Shown: positions 55,106-63,764 of the stretch, piece by piece | Numbering within the stretch: the first letter of the stretch is position 1 | Layout of the letters: each line of letters begins with the position of its first letter | Source of the DNA: Halomontanus rarus | Lineage (GTDB): Archaea; Halobacteriota; Halobacteria; Halobacteriales; Natrialbaceae | Direction: 5' to 3' | NCBI RefSeq assembly: GCF_017357405.1 | Contig: NZ_CP071597.1 | Span: forward strand, 2,294,001-2,358,000 | Length of the DNA: 64,000 nucleotides | Notes under the pieces: generated by a model | Seen by the model: the letters and a program-made list of their open reading frames with translations, nothing else | What the model was told of the DNA's origin: nothing | Database searches by the model: none | Made by a program: the position numbers and the translations under genes

Positions 55106-55740
55106 CCGAAGTACTCCGCGATGTTTTCGTACACTTCGTCCATGTTCTCGCCCTCTTTGGCCGAGAGCGGGACGGTTTTGTGCTGTGGGAAGGCGTCTTC
55201 GATGCGCTTGACACTCGAGTCGTCGAGGTCGATCTTGTTCGCGAAGATGAGAACGGGAAGATCACGAGATTCGATGATACCGATGAGCATGGTATTGACC
55301 TGCGTGATCGGGTCCTCGGCGCTGTCGAGAACGTAGATGACGCCGTCGACGTCTTCCCGAAGCCAGTGCATCGCCTCGGCGACGCCTTCGGTCGCCTCTC
55401 GAGAGCGACGGACGGCGTCGTCTTTGTCCATTTCGTCGGTGAACTCCTCGTAGTCGACTTTCGTCGTGACGCCGGGCGTGTCGACGATGTCGATGGTTAC
55501 CGTCTTTCCGTTGCGCTCGATCTCGACGTCTTCTTTTCGCCGGGCGCGGCGTGTTTCGTGTGGAATGTGACTCTCGGCGCCGACCGCGTCACCGGTCCAA
55601 TCGCGGGCGATACGGTTAGCAAGTGTTGTCTTTCCAGCATTAGGCGGTCCGTAGATTCCGATGCGCTTCGGTTCCTGTTCGGAGAACAGGCGATCCGTCA
55701 CGCGAGAGATGCTATCTTTGAGTTCTGTAAACAATCCCAT
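55102..55740 (-). CDS. oapA: Era-like GTPase OapA
   Basis: 212 residues from ATG 55740. It is a small GTPase with G1 GPPNAGKTT (residues 31-39), G3 DTPG (about 87), G4 ANKIDLDD (about 168) and G5 SAKEG near the C-terminus. Era-like by sequence but without a KH RNA-binding domain. It is the first gene of the oapABC operon, facing the origin. A TATA-like CTTAAGTATATT lies on the minus strand about 55 bp before its ATG. Confidence 0.93.
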   Translation of the reverse strand: MGLFTELKDSISRVTDRLFSEQEPKRIGIYGPPNAGKTTLANRIARDWTGDAVGAESHIPHETRRARRKEDVEIERNGKTVTIDIVDTPGVTTKVDYEEFTDEMDKDDAVRRSREATEGVAEAMHWLREDVDGVIYVLDSAEDPITQVNTMLIGIIESRDLPVLIFANKIDLDDSSVKRIEDAFPQHKTVPLSAKEGENMDEVYENIAEYFG

Positions 55741-55989
55741 CCTTGGGGGTCCTCCAGCACCAGCGGGGTGCGTCTGCGCGTAGTAGTGTACTCAATATAC
55801 TTAAGCCTACGTCAGACATGATTACTGAGCAACAATAGAGAGTATCAGGATCGATAATACGGTGTGGAAAACGTGTCTCTACGAAGGTGTTTGTGGGAAA
55901 GGTAGACGTGAGTTGTGATACCGTATCTCGTGACGGGAAATCGTGCAGATCGAGTGGTGTGGTAACAAGAAAAAGTGGGAGGTCGAACA

Positions 55990-56015
55990 CCCCCACCCCT
56001 TCGTTTCAACTGGAA
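55990..56015 (-). other. Origin recognition box (ORB) 1
   Basis: Read on the minus strand: TTCCAGTTGAAACGAAGGGG, followed by TGGGGG. This is the haloarchaeal ORB core GAAACGAAGGGGT with its G-string. It is inverted relative to the ORB at 56310. Confidence 0.88.
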
Positions 56016-56138
56016 CCGACCGGAGCCCTCCCCACCGATCGAGACGTATTCGTCGGAAGCTCGTCCGATCGCACCCCTGATTTCGACTCGAACGGGAGTG
56101 TGACGGGTTCAGACGGACGAATTAGACGAATAGAACGG

Positions 56139-56290
56139 ATCTAGTAACAAAACGTCCTCTAGAAACGGATTCTAGTAGGCTCTAGTAACAAAAACCGACT
56201 CACCTAGTAAAAACGCTATTTTGCTAGTGCTACGGACCAATCTCTCACCCACCCACATAAAAATTCCTCTTCTGAAAACACCCCTCCCCA
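56139..56290. other. Putative DNA-unwinding element with CTAGTA repeats
   Basis: An AT-rich stretch between the two ORBs with six CTAG sites in about 90 bp (near 56141, 56159, 56172, 56182, 56204 and 56224), several as CTAGTAACAAAA. It ends at a pyrimidine-rich string (CCCCTCCCCACCCCTCCCC). The location and composition fit an unwinding element. Confidence 0.65.
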
Positions 56291-56309
56291 CCCCTCCCCT
56301 CGGAGCACG

Positions 56310-56338
56310 TTCCACCTGAAACGAAGGGGTGGGGGGTT
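56310..56338 (+). other. Origin recognition box (ORB) 2
   Basis: GTTCCACCTGAAACGAAGGG followed by GTGGGGGG. Core identical to ORB 1, opposite orientation, about 300 bp away, with the AT-rich element between. Confidence 0.9.
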
Positions 56339-57161
56339 CCGCTACCCCATCCTAACAAACTCTAAACACTATTATCGTTTCTGCCGTCGGCTCCCTGACC
56401 CCGTCTTGCCTTCTCTTTGAACCTCTCATCTGGACGTTCAGTGCGGTCACGGTTCGAGTCGAAACAATTCCTCCCGTGGGTTCACTCTCACCATCTCCCG
56501 CCATCGAACGCGACAAACCGGACAGTAATCGCGGGACATCGTCGAAACAGTCGTGACGAAGAACGCTCGTATCGTATTCGACACGAAGCAACACACAGAC
56601 TCTTCAGCTCGTTCTCGGTCGGACACGAAAATGCGCAGCGAGAGTGCCACGCGCCTCTCGACCTGTGGTACGTTACACACTTTCTGTCGATCCGTAGCTC
56701 CCAGACGTACGATCGGCAACCGAGCGTGACGGCCGAGTTCGCTGTTCCGAACGAGTTCCATTCGAATCGATGGTCTTCGGGTTCGAACGGGAACCCGATT
56801 CGATTTTCACTCACGTCGATAGCTCTCGACTCGCTCACTCGTTTCCTTCGTTCTCGCCGCTTTACGTGCGTACGTAAACTAACATTATAATGGCTGAATG
56901 CCCGTCTCGAGTCCCCCTGTCGGACTATCTATCGAAATCGGCTCGTACAGAGACGGGAACGTCTCGTCGACAACTCTTATAGATCAAATGACTAATTTGG
57001 CACCGGTTAACCCGGATGCTGGATTGCTGAAGGGAAGAACTTAATACCTAGCTCTTCCTCTGGTTCGTCTGCATCAACTGGACCCGAAAGACGGATCGAT
57101 AATCGAATGTCGGCCCGTTTTACCCGTCTACAGCGCCATATTTGGCCTTTCGGGCCCGCAA

Positions 57162-57182
57162 CTCCACACGAAACGAGGGGGT
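57162..57182 (+). other. ORB-like box at the orc1 leader
   Basis: CTCCACACGAAACGAGGGGGT (split as CTCCACACGAAACGAGGGG + GT) lies 14 bp before the orc1 ATG at 57196. Orc1 bound here could repress its own promoter, as initiators often do. Confidence 0.6.
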
Positions 57183-57195
57183 ACGTGTACGACGA

Positions 57196-59064
57196 ATGTC
57201 CGAGGACAATTCAGAAGGTTCGGATCGAAACGTCGATCTCGGATCTACGCACGGGTTCGGATCGAATCTCGAGGAGTCCGACCTGTCCGAAGAGGAACCG
57301 AATCAGGGACTGTTCGACGATCTGCTCAGTGGCGAACCGATCTTCGAGAACAAGGAAGTCCTTCGGCCTTCGTATACGCCACACGAACTCCCGCATCGAA
57401 GCGATCAGATCAACAAGATGGCGACGATCCTCGTCGCCGCCTTGCGCGGGGAGACGCCGTCGAACATCCTCATCTACGGCAAGACTGGAACGGGGAAGAC
57501 GGCGAGTGCGAAGTTCGTCAGCAAAGAACTCGAGAGCACCTCGAAGAAGTACAGCGTTCCCTGTGAGGTCGAGTACATCAATTGCGAGGTAACCGACACC
57601 CAGTATCGGGTGCTGGCACAGCTCGCCAACAAGTTCATCGAGGAGAACGAACGAGTTATCGAAAATCGCATCGACTCGCTCGAGTCACTGCTCGACGACC
57701 TCGACGAGTACGACGAGATGCTCGCTGCCGACGATTCCGGCTCGGAGACGAAGACGACCACCGAGTCCGAGATGGGACCGAACGACCCGTTCGTCGAGAG
57801 CGATGTCGTCGACGCAGCCGAGTCCGATACCGGAGCCGATTCGCGTCTCGAACCCTCGTCTTCGTCTCCGTCTCCAGAGTCGAAAGCGGAGGATCAAGTC
57901 GAATTCTCTGACGAGGAAACAGTAGACCTCACGTCTTCTGATTCAGGTTCTCCAGTCGAAACAGAGGGGTCTTCGGATACCGTCGATGACGACTTCCCGA
58001 CGAACGGATCCGAAACGAAGGGTGGTCACGATATCGACGAGACCGATACCGACACTACCGACGGTCACGACCACGACCACGACCGCGATCGAGCCCATCC
58101 ACTCACTGATACACCGTTTTCCTCGGCTGCCGACGTCGAAACGCGGATCGAATCTCTCGAGGAAGACCGCGAATCCTTCGAGGAGGTCCCGATGACCGGG
58201 TGGCCGACCGATCGGGTCTACAGCGTCTTCTTCGACGCGGTCGACTACTCCGAGCGCGTCGTCGTCATCATGCTCGACGAGATCGACAAACTCGTCGAGA
58301 AGAGCGGGGACGACACGCTCTACAACCTCTCGCGGATGAACTCCGAACTTCAGAACTCCCGGGTGTCGATCATCGGCATCTCGAACGACCTGAAGTTCAC
58401 CGACTTCCTCGACCCGCGCGTCAAATCCTCGCTCGGCGAGGAGGAGATCGTCTTCCCGCCCTACGACGCGAACCAGCTCCGGGACATCCTCCAGCACCGA
58501 TCGGAGGTCGCGTTCAAAGGAGACGCCCTCTCGCCCGACGTGATTCCACTCTGTGCGGCCTTCGCGGCCCAGGAACACGGCGACGCCCGTCGGGCGCTCG
58601 ACTTGCTGCGGACGGCGGGCGAACTCGCAGAGCGCTCCCAGGCGGAGACGATCGTCGAAGAACACGTCCGGCAGGCCCAGGACAAGATCGAACTCGACCG
58701 CGTCGTCGAGGTCGTCCGCACGCTTCCGACGCAGTCGAAACTCGTCCTCTTCGCGATCATCCTCCTCGAGAAAAACGGCGTCCACAGCATCAACACCGGC
58801 GAAGTGTTCAACATCTACAAGCGCCTCTGTGAGGAGATCGATGCCGACGTCCTCACCCAACGTCGGGTGACGGATCTCATCAGCGAACTCGACATGCTCG
58901 GGATCGTCAACGCCGTCGTCGTCTCGAAGGGCCGGTACGGCCGGACCAAGGAGATCAGCCTCTCGGTTCCGATCGAAGAGACGGAGGCCGTCCTCCTCTC
59001 GGACTCGAGGCTCTCGAATATCGACGACGTGCAGCCGTTCGTGCAGGCGCGGTTCGACAACTGA
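57196..59064 (+). CDS. orc1: Orc1/Cdc6 initiator at the main origin
   Basis: 622 residues from ATG 57196 (MSEDNSEGSDRNVDLGS). Walker A is YGKTGTGKTAS near residue 94. A very long acidic, hexamer-rich insert (about 170-330) interrupts the AAA+ domain. Walker B is VVIMLDEIDKLV near 356, sensor 2 is DARRALDLLRTAGELA, and the winged-helix C-terminus starts near 520. It is far longer than the 378-residue paralogue at 28.4 kb because of the insert. It sits next to oriC1 and is the likely initiator there. The insert DNA contains ORB-like sequences. Confidence 0.95.
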   Translation: MSEDNSEGSDRNVDLGSTHGFGSNLEESDLSEEEPNQGLFDDLLSGEPIFENKEVLRPSYTPHELPHRSDQINKMATILVAALRGETPSNILIYGKTGTGKTASAKFVSKELESTSKKYSVPCEVEYINCEVTDTQYRVLAQLANKFIEENERVIENRIDSLESLLDDLDEYDEMLAADDSGSETKTTTESEMGPNDPFVESDVVDAAESDTGADSRLEPSSSSPSPESKAEDQVEFSDEETVDLTSSDSGSPVETEGSSDTVDDDFPTNGSETKGGHDIDETDTDTTDGHDHDHDRDRAHPLTDTPFSSAADVETRIESLEEDRESFEEVPMTGWPTDRVYSVFFDAVDYSERVVVIMLDEIDKLVEKSGDDTLYNLSRMNSELQNSRVSIIGISNDLKFTDFLDPRVKSSLGEEEIVFPPYDANQLRDILQHRSEVAFKGDALSPDVIPLCAAFAAQEHGDARRALDLLRTAGELAERSQAETIVEEHVRQAQDKIELDRVVEVVRTLPTQSKLVLFAIILLEKNGVHSINTGEVFNIYKRLCEEIDADVLTQRRVTDLISELDMLGIVNAVVVSKGRYGRTKEISLSVPIEETEAVLLSDSRLSNIDDVQPFVQARFDN

Positions 59065-59219
59065 GACTCGAGGCGACACAACGGGCCTGAATCCTCCGCT
59101 GTGAAATCACCGAAGAACGACTCGGGGTACTCACTCCCGTTCTCTCGAGAGACCAGTTCCGTCAGCGCAGTCGCTCGTGTTTCAGAGACGGTAAAATCAA
59201 TCGCCGAAACCCATACTCG

Positions 59220-59241
59220 ACCCCTTCGGTTCCACTCGAGT
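59220..59241 (-). other. Weak ORB-like sequence downstream of orc1
   Basis: In the 279-bp gap after orc1, the minus strand reads CTCGAGTGGAACCGAAGGGG then T, matching the ORB 3' half (CGAAGGGGT) but with a weaker 5' half. No gene is seen in this gap. Confidence 0.25.
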
Positions 59242-59343
59242 CGGTCGCGATACCGGTGTTTCGAGTCGGAGTCTCGGCTCGGTTTTCGGGATTTCGGATC
59301 GTCACTCGAGGCCGTCGTGCGATCCGGCCTCGCTCTCGAGTCT

Positions 59344-60597
59344 TCAATACCCGTATCGGCGGCGAACCGAGAACCTGAGAGCGCCCATACTCAGGCCGAG
59401 GACGCCCGTGGTCCCTGCCAGCCCGGACGGACTGTTCGGCAGTACCGGGGTCGTCTGCACGCCGGGTTCGGTCGCCGAGACGACGCCCGGTTCGGGTCCA
59501 GTCGAGAGGTACTTGTCGAACGTGAGTCTGACGTGGCCGAGCCACGGGATCCGGAACATGCCTTTGCCGGTGATCCACTCCGATCTGACGACGTCCGTGT
59601 CTGCGCCGCCGGCGACCTGATCGTACCCGTCGTTCCAGTCCCCCTTCGTAACGAAGCCGTCGTGGTTGGCCTCGCAGGTCGAGAGCCGCTCACAACTGGT
59701 TGCCCCGTTGAGGTAGTCCGGATTCGCCTGTTCTTCGACCCAGTTGTCGTCCTCGTTGACCCAGAAACGGGCTCGATGGATGACGGGTGTCTCGAACTCG
59801 TTTCCGTTGGGTGCGAAGATGATCACGTCTCCGGGTTCGCCGAACTTCTCGTGGCCGCTGTCGGCGCCGTCGGCGTACGTGACGACCCCGGTGTCGCCAG
59901 TCGGATCGTCGCCGACGAACCGACCTTCGTCGACGACGAAGATGAGATCGCCCGTCTTCATGTTCGGCTGCATACTCCCGCTCTCGACGGCGACCAGCGG
60001 CGGCCAGACGCCGCTGATCCCGAAGAGGACGAGGCCGATGAGTGCGACGACCGCGACGCTGCTCAGGACGTCGCGAATCGCGACGACCGTCCCGTCGTTG
60101 GTCTTGAAGAACCAGCGGACGATCCCGTCGTCTTCGATCGTGACCGGTTCCGCCCGTGCGGCCTCGCTGCCGGGTTCCGGTTTCGGTTCCGATTCTGGTT
60201 CCGGTTCCGGAGTCGACGCTCGAGCCGACTCGCTCTGTGCCGTCGCCGGACCTGCCACGCCGCGTTCGCCGCCGTTCGGTTCGGGGTCGGGCGAATCGTT
60301 CCGGGAAGGCAACTTCCCCTCTGCCTCGCCTCGAGTGGAAGTCGACGCTCCGTCGGTGATGGGATCGGAATCAGGGTCAGTCTCAGAACCGAGGCCGGGT
60401 TCGTGATCGGAATCCGAATCTGCCGACTCGACGCCGGAATCAGAATCTGGACCTGCCCCTGGGTCGGGTTCGGGCTCGGAATCTGAATCGGCGGGGTCGC
60501 TCGTCGAAGTATCCGATGGCACCTCGTCGTCCTCGGATCGATCCGCGTCTCGAGAATCGTCGGAGGAGCCACCGGAGCCGGGACCGCTCATTACCAT
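59344..60597 (-). CDS. Signal peptidase I (Sec11 type)
   Basis: About 417 residues from ATG 60597; ATG 60591 is possible. An unusually long acidic N-terminal region (about 185 residues, rich in Ser/Asp/Pro/Glu hexamer repeats) precedes a membrane helix (VVALIGLVLFGISGVWPPLV). The catalytic serine is in VESGSMQPNM near residue 204 and the probable histidine in PVIHRARFW near 271, the Ser-His arrangement of archaeal S26B enzymes. A second helix ends the protein. Conserved neighbour of orc1 in haloarchaea. Confidence 0.92.
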   Translation of the reverse strand: MVMSGPGSGGSSDDSRDADRSEDDEVPSDTSTSDPADSDSEPEPDPGAGPDSDSGVESADSDSDHEPGLGSETDPDSDPITDGASTSTRGEAEGKLPSRNDSPDPEPNGGERGVAGPATAQSESARASTPEPEPESEPKPEPGSEAARAEPVTIEDDGIVRWFFKTNDGTVVAIRDVLSSVAVVALIGLVLFGISGVWPPLVAVESGSMQPNMKTGDLIFVVDEGRFVGDDPTGDTGVVTYADGADSGHEKFGEPGDVIIFAPNGNEFETPVIHRARFWVNEDDNWVEEQANPDYLNGATSCERLSTCEANHDGFVTKGDWNDGYDQVAGGADTDVVRSEWITGKGMFRIPWLGHVRLTFDKYLSTGPEPGVVSATEPGVQTTPVLPNSPSGLAGTTGVLGLSMGALRFSVRRRYGY

Positions 60598-60728
60598 CCG
60601 TTTTGCTGGGGCCAGCAATCAACTTTCTGTTCCACGGTGTCTGGTAGCACGCTCGACCTACTCGAACCGACGTCCCATCGAACGCGACATTCGCCACGCT
60701 TTTCTCGTCACTCGCGAATACCAGCAGT

Positions 60729-62384
60729 GTGCCACTCGAGGGCTCCGCCCGAATCGTCGGTGAACTCACGAGCCACGGCTACAACGTCGAACGTGAGGCG
60801 GTGACGCTGATCGCCTCGGCCGACGACCCCCGAACCGTGCTGGAGGTCGTCCTCGAGGAGATGCCCGAGGACGCGCTGGTCGTCGAGACCGACCTCGTTC
60901 GCTCGGTTCGCGACGAGGTTCGAGCGGCCGGTCGCAACGGTGGATCCGCCGCCGATTCCGTGGAACACGACGTATCCGACTCGAACCCGCGACGGGCTGG
61001 GGACGCCGAACCCGAACCCGAATCCGAACCCGGATCCGGACCCGAACCCGAACACCCCTCTGTTTCAACTGGAGACTCCTCTCCCGAATCCGTCGATAAC
61101 GGTGGTGGATCTCCACTCGAAACGAAGGGGTCTGCGGACTCGTCCGATCGCTCCTTCGAACGTTCGGGCGACGCCACGAAGCGGGAACTCGAGATCGTCG
61201 GCGACATGACCGGCCAGAGTACGGGAACCGGCGAGTACCGGGACTTCGTGACGGTGTTTCGCGACCGACTCGACCGACTCGGCTCGAAGCTTCGCGGTCG
61301 GATCAACCACCGACCCGCGTCCGCGATCCAGAGCATGCCTGGCGGCAGCGAGGTCGGGATGGTCGGACTGGTCAACGACATCCGATCGACGGCCAGCGGC
61401 CACTGGCTGGTCGAACTCGAGGACGCGACCGGGACCTTCCCGTGGCTGGTGATGAAGGATCGGGAGTACGCCGATCTCGTCGAGGAGTTGCTGTGCGACG
61501 AGGCGCTGGCGATGGAGGGGACCCTCTCGGACGACGCGGGGATCGCGTTCGTCGATTCCATGTACTTCCCGGACGTGCCCCGGACCCACCAGCCCTCGAC
61601 CGCCGACCGTCACGTGCAGGCGGCGCTGATCAGCGACGTCCACGTCGGCAGCCAGGAGTTCATGGCGGACGCCTGGAACGGCTTCACTGACTGGCTGCAC
61701 ACCGAAGCGGCCCGGAACGTCGAGTACCTGTTGCTCGCCGGCGACATGGTCGAGGGCGTCGGCATCTACCCGAATCAGGACGAGGAACTCGACATCGTCG
61801 ACATCTACGAGCAGTACGAGGCCTTCAGCGAGTACCTCAAACAGGTTCCCGGGGACATGGAGATCGTCATGATTCCGGGCAACCACGACGCGGTTCGACT
61901 CGCCGAGCCCCAGCCGGGGTTCGACGAGGAACTCCGCGAGATAATGTCCGCCCACGACGCGCAGATCGTGAGCAATCCCTCGATGGTCACCGTCGAGGGC
62001 GTTTCCGTGCTCATGTACCACGGCGTCTCGCTGGACGAAGTCATCGCCGAACTCCCCGAGGAGAAAGCGAGCTACGAGGAACCGCACAAGGCGATGTACC
62101 AGCTGCTGAAGAAACGTCACGTCGCCCCGCAGTTCGGCGGTCACACCCGGCTCGCACCCGAAGAGAAGGACTATCTCGTCATCGACGAGGTACCCGACAT
62201 CTTCCACACCGGCCACGTCCACAAGCTCGGGTTCGGCAAGTACCACAACGTACTCGCGATCAACTCCGGCTGCTGGCAGTCCCAGACGGACTTCCAGAAG
62301 AGCGTCAACATCGATCCCGACGCGGGATACGCGCCGATCGTCGATCTCGACACGCTCGACGTGACGGTCCAGAAGTTCTCTTAA
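60729..62384 (+). CDS. polB: DNA polymerase D (II) small subunit
   Basis: 551 residues from GTG 60729. It is the archaeal PolD exonuclease subunit (DP1): an N-terminal helical domain, an acidic linker (about 85-155) and an OB-fold. The metallophosphatase domain has ISDVHVGS (about 299), LAGDMVEG (about 338), PGNHDAVR (about 383) and TGHVHKLG (about 497), which provide the catalytic metal ligands. It works with the large subunit DP2 (not in this window). The linker-coding DNA contains an inverted pair of ORB-like sequences. Confidence 0.95.
   Translation: MPLEGSARIVGELTSHGYNVEREAVTLIASADDPRTVLEVVLEEMPEDALVVETDLVRSVRDEVRAAGRNGGSAADSVEHDVSDSNPRRAGDAEPEPESEPGSGPEPEHPSVSTGDSSPESVDNGGGSPLETKGSADSSDRSFERSGDATKRELEIVGDMTGQSTGTGEYRDFVTVFRDRLDRLGSKLRGRINHRPASAIQSMPGGSEVGMVGLVNDIRSTASGHWLVELEDATGTFPWLVMKDREYADLVEELLCDEALAMEGTLSDDAGIAFVDSMYFPDVPRTHQPSTADRHVQAALISDVHVGSQEFMADAWNGFTDWLHTEAARNVEYLLLAGDMVEGVGIYPNQDEELDIVDIYEQYEAFSEYLKQVPGDMEIVMIPGNHDAVRLAEPQPGFDEELREIMSAHDAQIVSNPSMVTVEGVSVLMYHGVSLDEVIAELPEEKASYEEPHKAMYQLLKKRHVAPQFGGHTRLAPEEKDYLVIDEVPDIFHTGHVHKLGFGKYHNVLAINSGCWQSQTDFQKSVNIDPDAGYAPIVDLDTLDVTVQKFS
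61052..61076 (-). other. ORB-like sequence in polD gene, left
   Basis: Read on the minus strand: TCTCCAGTTGAAACAGAGGG then GTGTT. The first 12 bases of the core, TCCAGTTGAAAC, are identical to the first 12 of ORB 1. Confidence 0.5.
61110..61133 (+). other. ORB-like sequence in polD gene, right
   Basis: TCTCCACTCGAAACGAAGGG then GTCT contains the exact ORB core GAAACGAAGGGGT. It is inverted relative to the box at 61052, with about 33 bp between. Confidence 0.6.
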
Positions 62385-62915
62385 GGTCCTGCGGTCTTAC
62401 GGAAGTTCGAGGAGAAAGCCCCGTGCGTTAGCGCGGGGATGAATCCGACAACGAGGACGCCAATCACGAGTTTTTAGTATCCGTGACAGCATCTCGTAGC
62501 GTAAGTACATCGGGCGAAAACTGGAGTTGGGTTGGGGTCTCCGTCAACAAAAAGCAACCCTGCGTCGGATGTTCTACTCACCCATCGCGGGTGAGTTGGG
62601 TCGATGGCACGGCCTGTGAGGTGCAAGCGGATACACGAAGCACACCACGCCACCTCTGGTGGCCCGACGCACGACTCACAAACCACAGTCGAGACCCCTC
62701 TGGTCTCGATCAGGGTGCCTTCGGGGACGCACGACCGGCGTGCTGTCCCGCGAAGGAATCCTCGCGCTTCAGCGCGGGGAGGATGTCAAAACTCTGGGCT
62801 CCCGACGTTTTGATTGGCTCCGTCGCCACACCAGCCGTCTCTCGAGTTCCACTCTTTCAACCAACTTCCCTCGAGAAACAGACGCTATCGATTCGTCGGT
62901 GCGAGAAAGAGAGAG
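62385..62915. mobile_element. Structured non-coding region with IS200/IS605-like right ends
   Basis: 531 bp with no convincing gene. CCCCGTGCGTTAGCGCGGGG (62419-62438, then ATGAATCCGAC) and ATCCTCGCGCTTCAGCGCGG...AGGAT (62758-62784, then GTCAA) resemble the terminal hairpins at the right end of haloarchaeal IS200/IS605/IS1341 elements. Three more perfect stem-loops lie between: 62577-62595, 62649-62663 and 62690-62708. No TnpA or TnpB domain is recognisable, so this is either an eroded element or an orphan structured RNA such as an omega-RNA-like remnant. Confidence 0.6.
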
Positions 62916-63467
62916 CTACGGCTCGAGTCGAAATCGGACCGTTCGCCGTCCGTTGAACCGCGGGCCGGGTCCGCGGTCGTCGAAGCCCAGCCGTTCGGCG
63001 GCGTTCTCGAGAGACGGTTCGTCCTGTGGGATCAGCACCTCGACGGCCATCGATTCGCAGGTAGCGAAGCGAACCGGCTCGGCGAGCAGTTGCTCGTAGA
63101 CGTCGCTCGCGCCGTCGATCTGGGTGACGTGAACCGTCTGGTCTCTCGCGTCGAAGCTGACGAAGCCCAGGAGGTCCTCGGGATCGGAACCGCCGTACTG
63201 TGTGTCCGCGCTGTCGATATTCGGATCCGTTTCTGTTCCCGTCTTCGTCTCGGCCGCCGGTTCTGTTTTCGTCTCCGGATCCGTATCAGAATCGGGATCC
63301 GAATCCGTACCCGAATTCGTGTCCGCATCCAGATTCGGGTCGTGTCCTCCCGCTTCGGCCACGCGCACCGTCCGGTCGTGAACGAGGTTCCGCATCACGT
63401 CCGTCGGCGAGTCGGCGATCGCCGCTAGTGCGTCGGCGTCGGCCTCGAGTGCGTCCCGTACGTTCAT
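62916..63467 (-). CDS. GNAT-family acetyltransferase
   Basis: 183 residues from ATG 63467 (MNVRDALEADADALAAIADS). The N-terminus is the GNAT alpha1 region. A low-complexity Asp/Thr/Glu insert follows (about 47-92, coded by hexamers), then LLGFVSFDARDQTVHVTQID (beta strands 4 and 5) and a C-terminal AAERLGFDDRGPG. The standard Q/RxxGxG/A coenzyme A loop is weak, so activity is uncertain. Substrate unknown. Confidence 0.75.
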   Translation of the reverse strand: MNVRDALEADADALAAIADSPTDVMRNLVHDRTVRVAEAGGHDPNLDADTNSGTDSDPDSDTDPETKTEPAAETKTGTETDPNIDSADTQYGGSDPEDLLGFVSFDARDQTVHVTQIDGASDVYEQLLAEPVRFATCESMAVEVLIPQDEPSLENAAERLGFDDRGPGPRFNGRRTVRFRLEP

Positions 63468-63764
63468 CGATGTGTGGCAATGGCACGCATGAACATAAAT
63501 CCCGCCCGAACGGCCGCCGTGATTCGAGTTCACCGATCGTCTCGAGGTCGGTGTTTCGACCGCCTGTGACGTTCGTGGTGGAATCCACGCGTCCATTCTC
63601 TCGACTACCGGTCTCGCCGCTGAGTCTCGAGTTCCGGCCGCAGGATATGTACACGATTTTCCACGAGTATTGGTACCGAAGGGACACAGTTATCTTCTCG
63701 CTCTGGTAACGAAGTGGCACATGAGTGCATTCACCATCTTCCGACATATCTGCGAGGTGCGGCC

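Larger units (their letters stand above)
55741..57195. other. Replication origin region (oriC1 type)
   Basis: A 1455-bp region without a convincing gene between divergent oapA and orc1, the standard place of the main haloarchaeal origin. It holds two inverted ORBs (55990-56015 and 56310-56338) with adjacent G/C strings, an AT-rich element between them, and a third ORB at 57162-57182 overlapping the orc1 leader. The ORFs between 56350 and 56890 overlap each other on both strands and look non-coding. The region is clearly AT-richer than the rest of the window. Confidence 0.9.

Noticed and set aside
56352..56890. Several overlapping ORFs (80-157 residues) on both strands in the origin region
   Set aside because: They overlap each other and lack haloarchaeal amino-acid composition and conserved motifs. 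One contains CPVC, but the rest of a zinc ribbon is missing.
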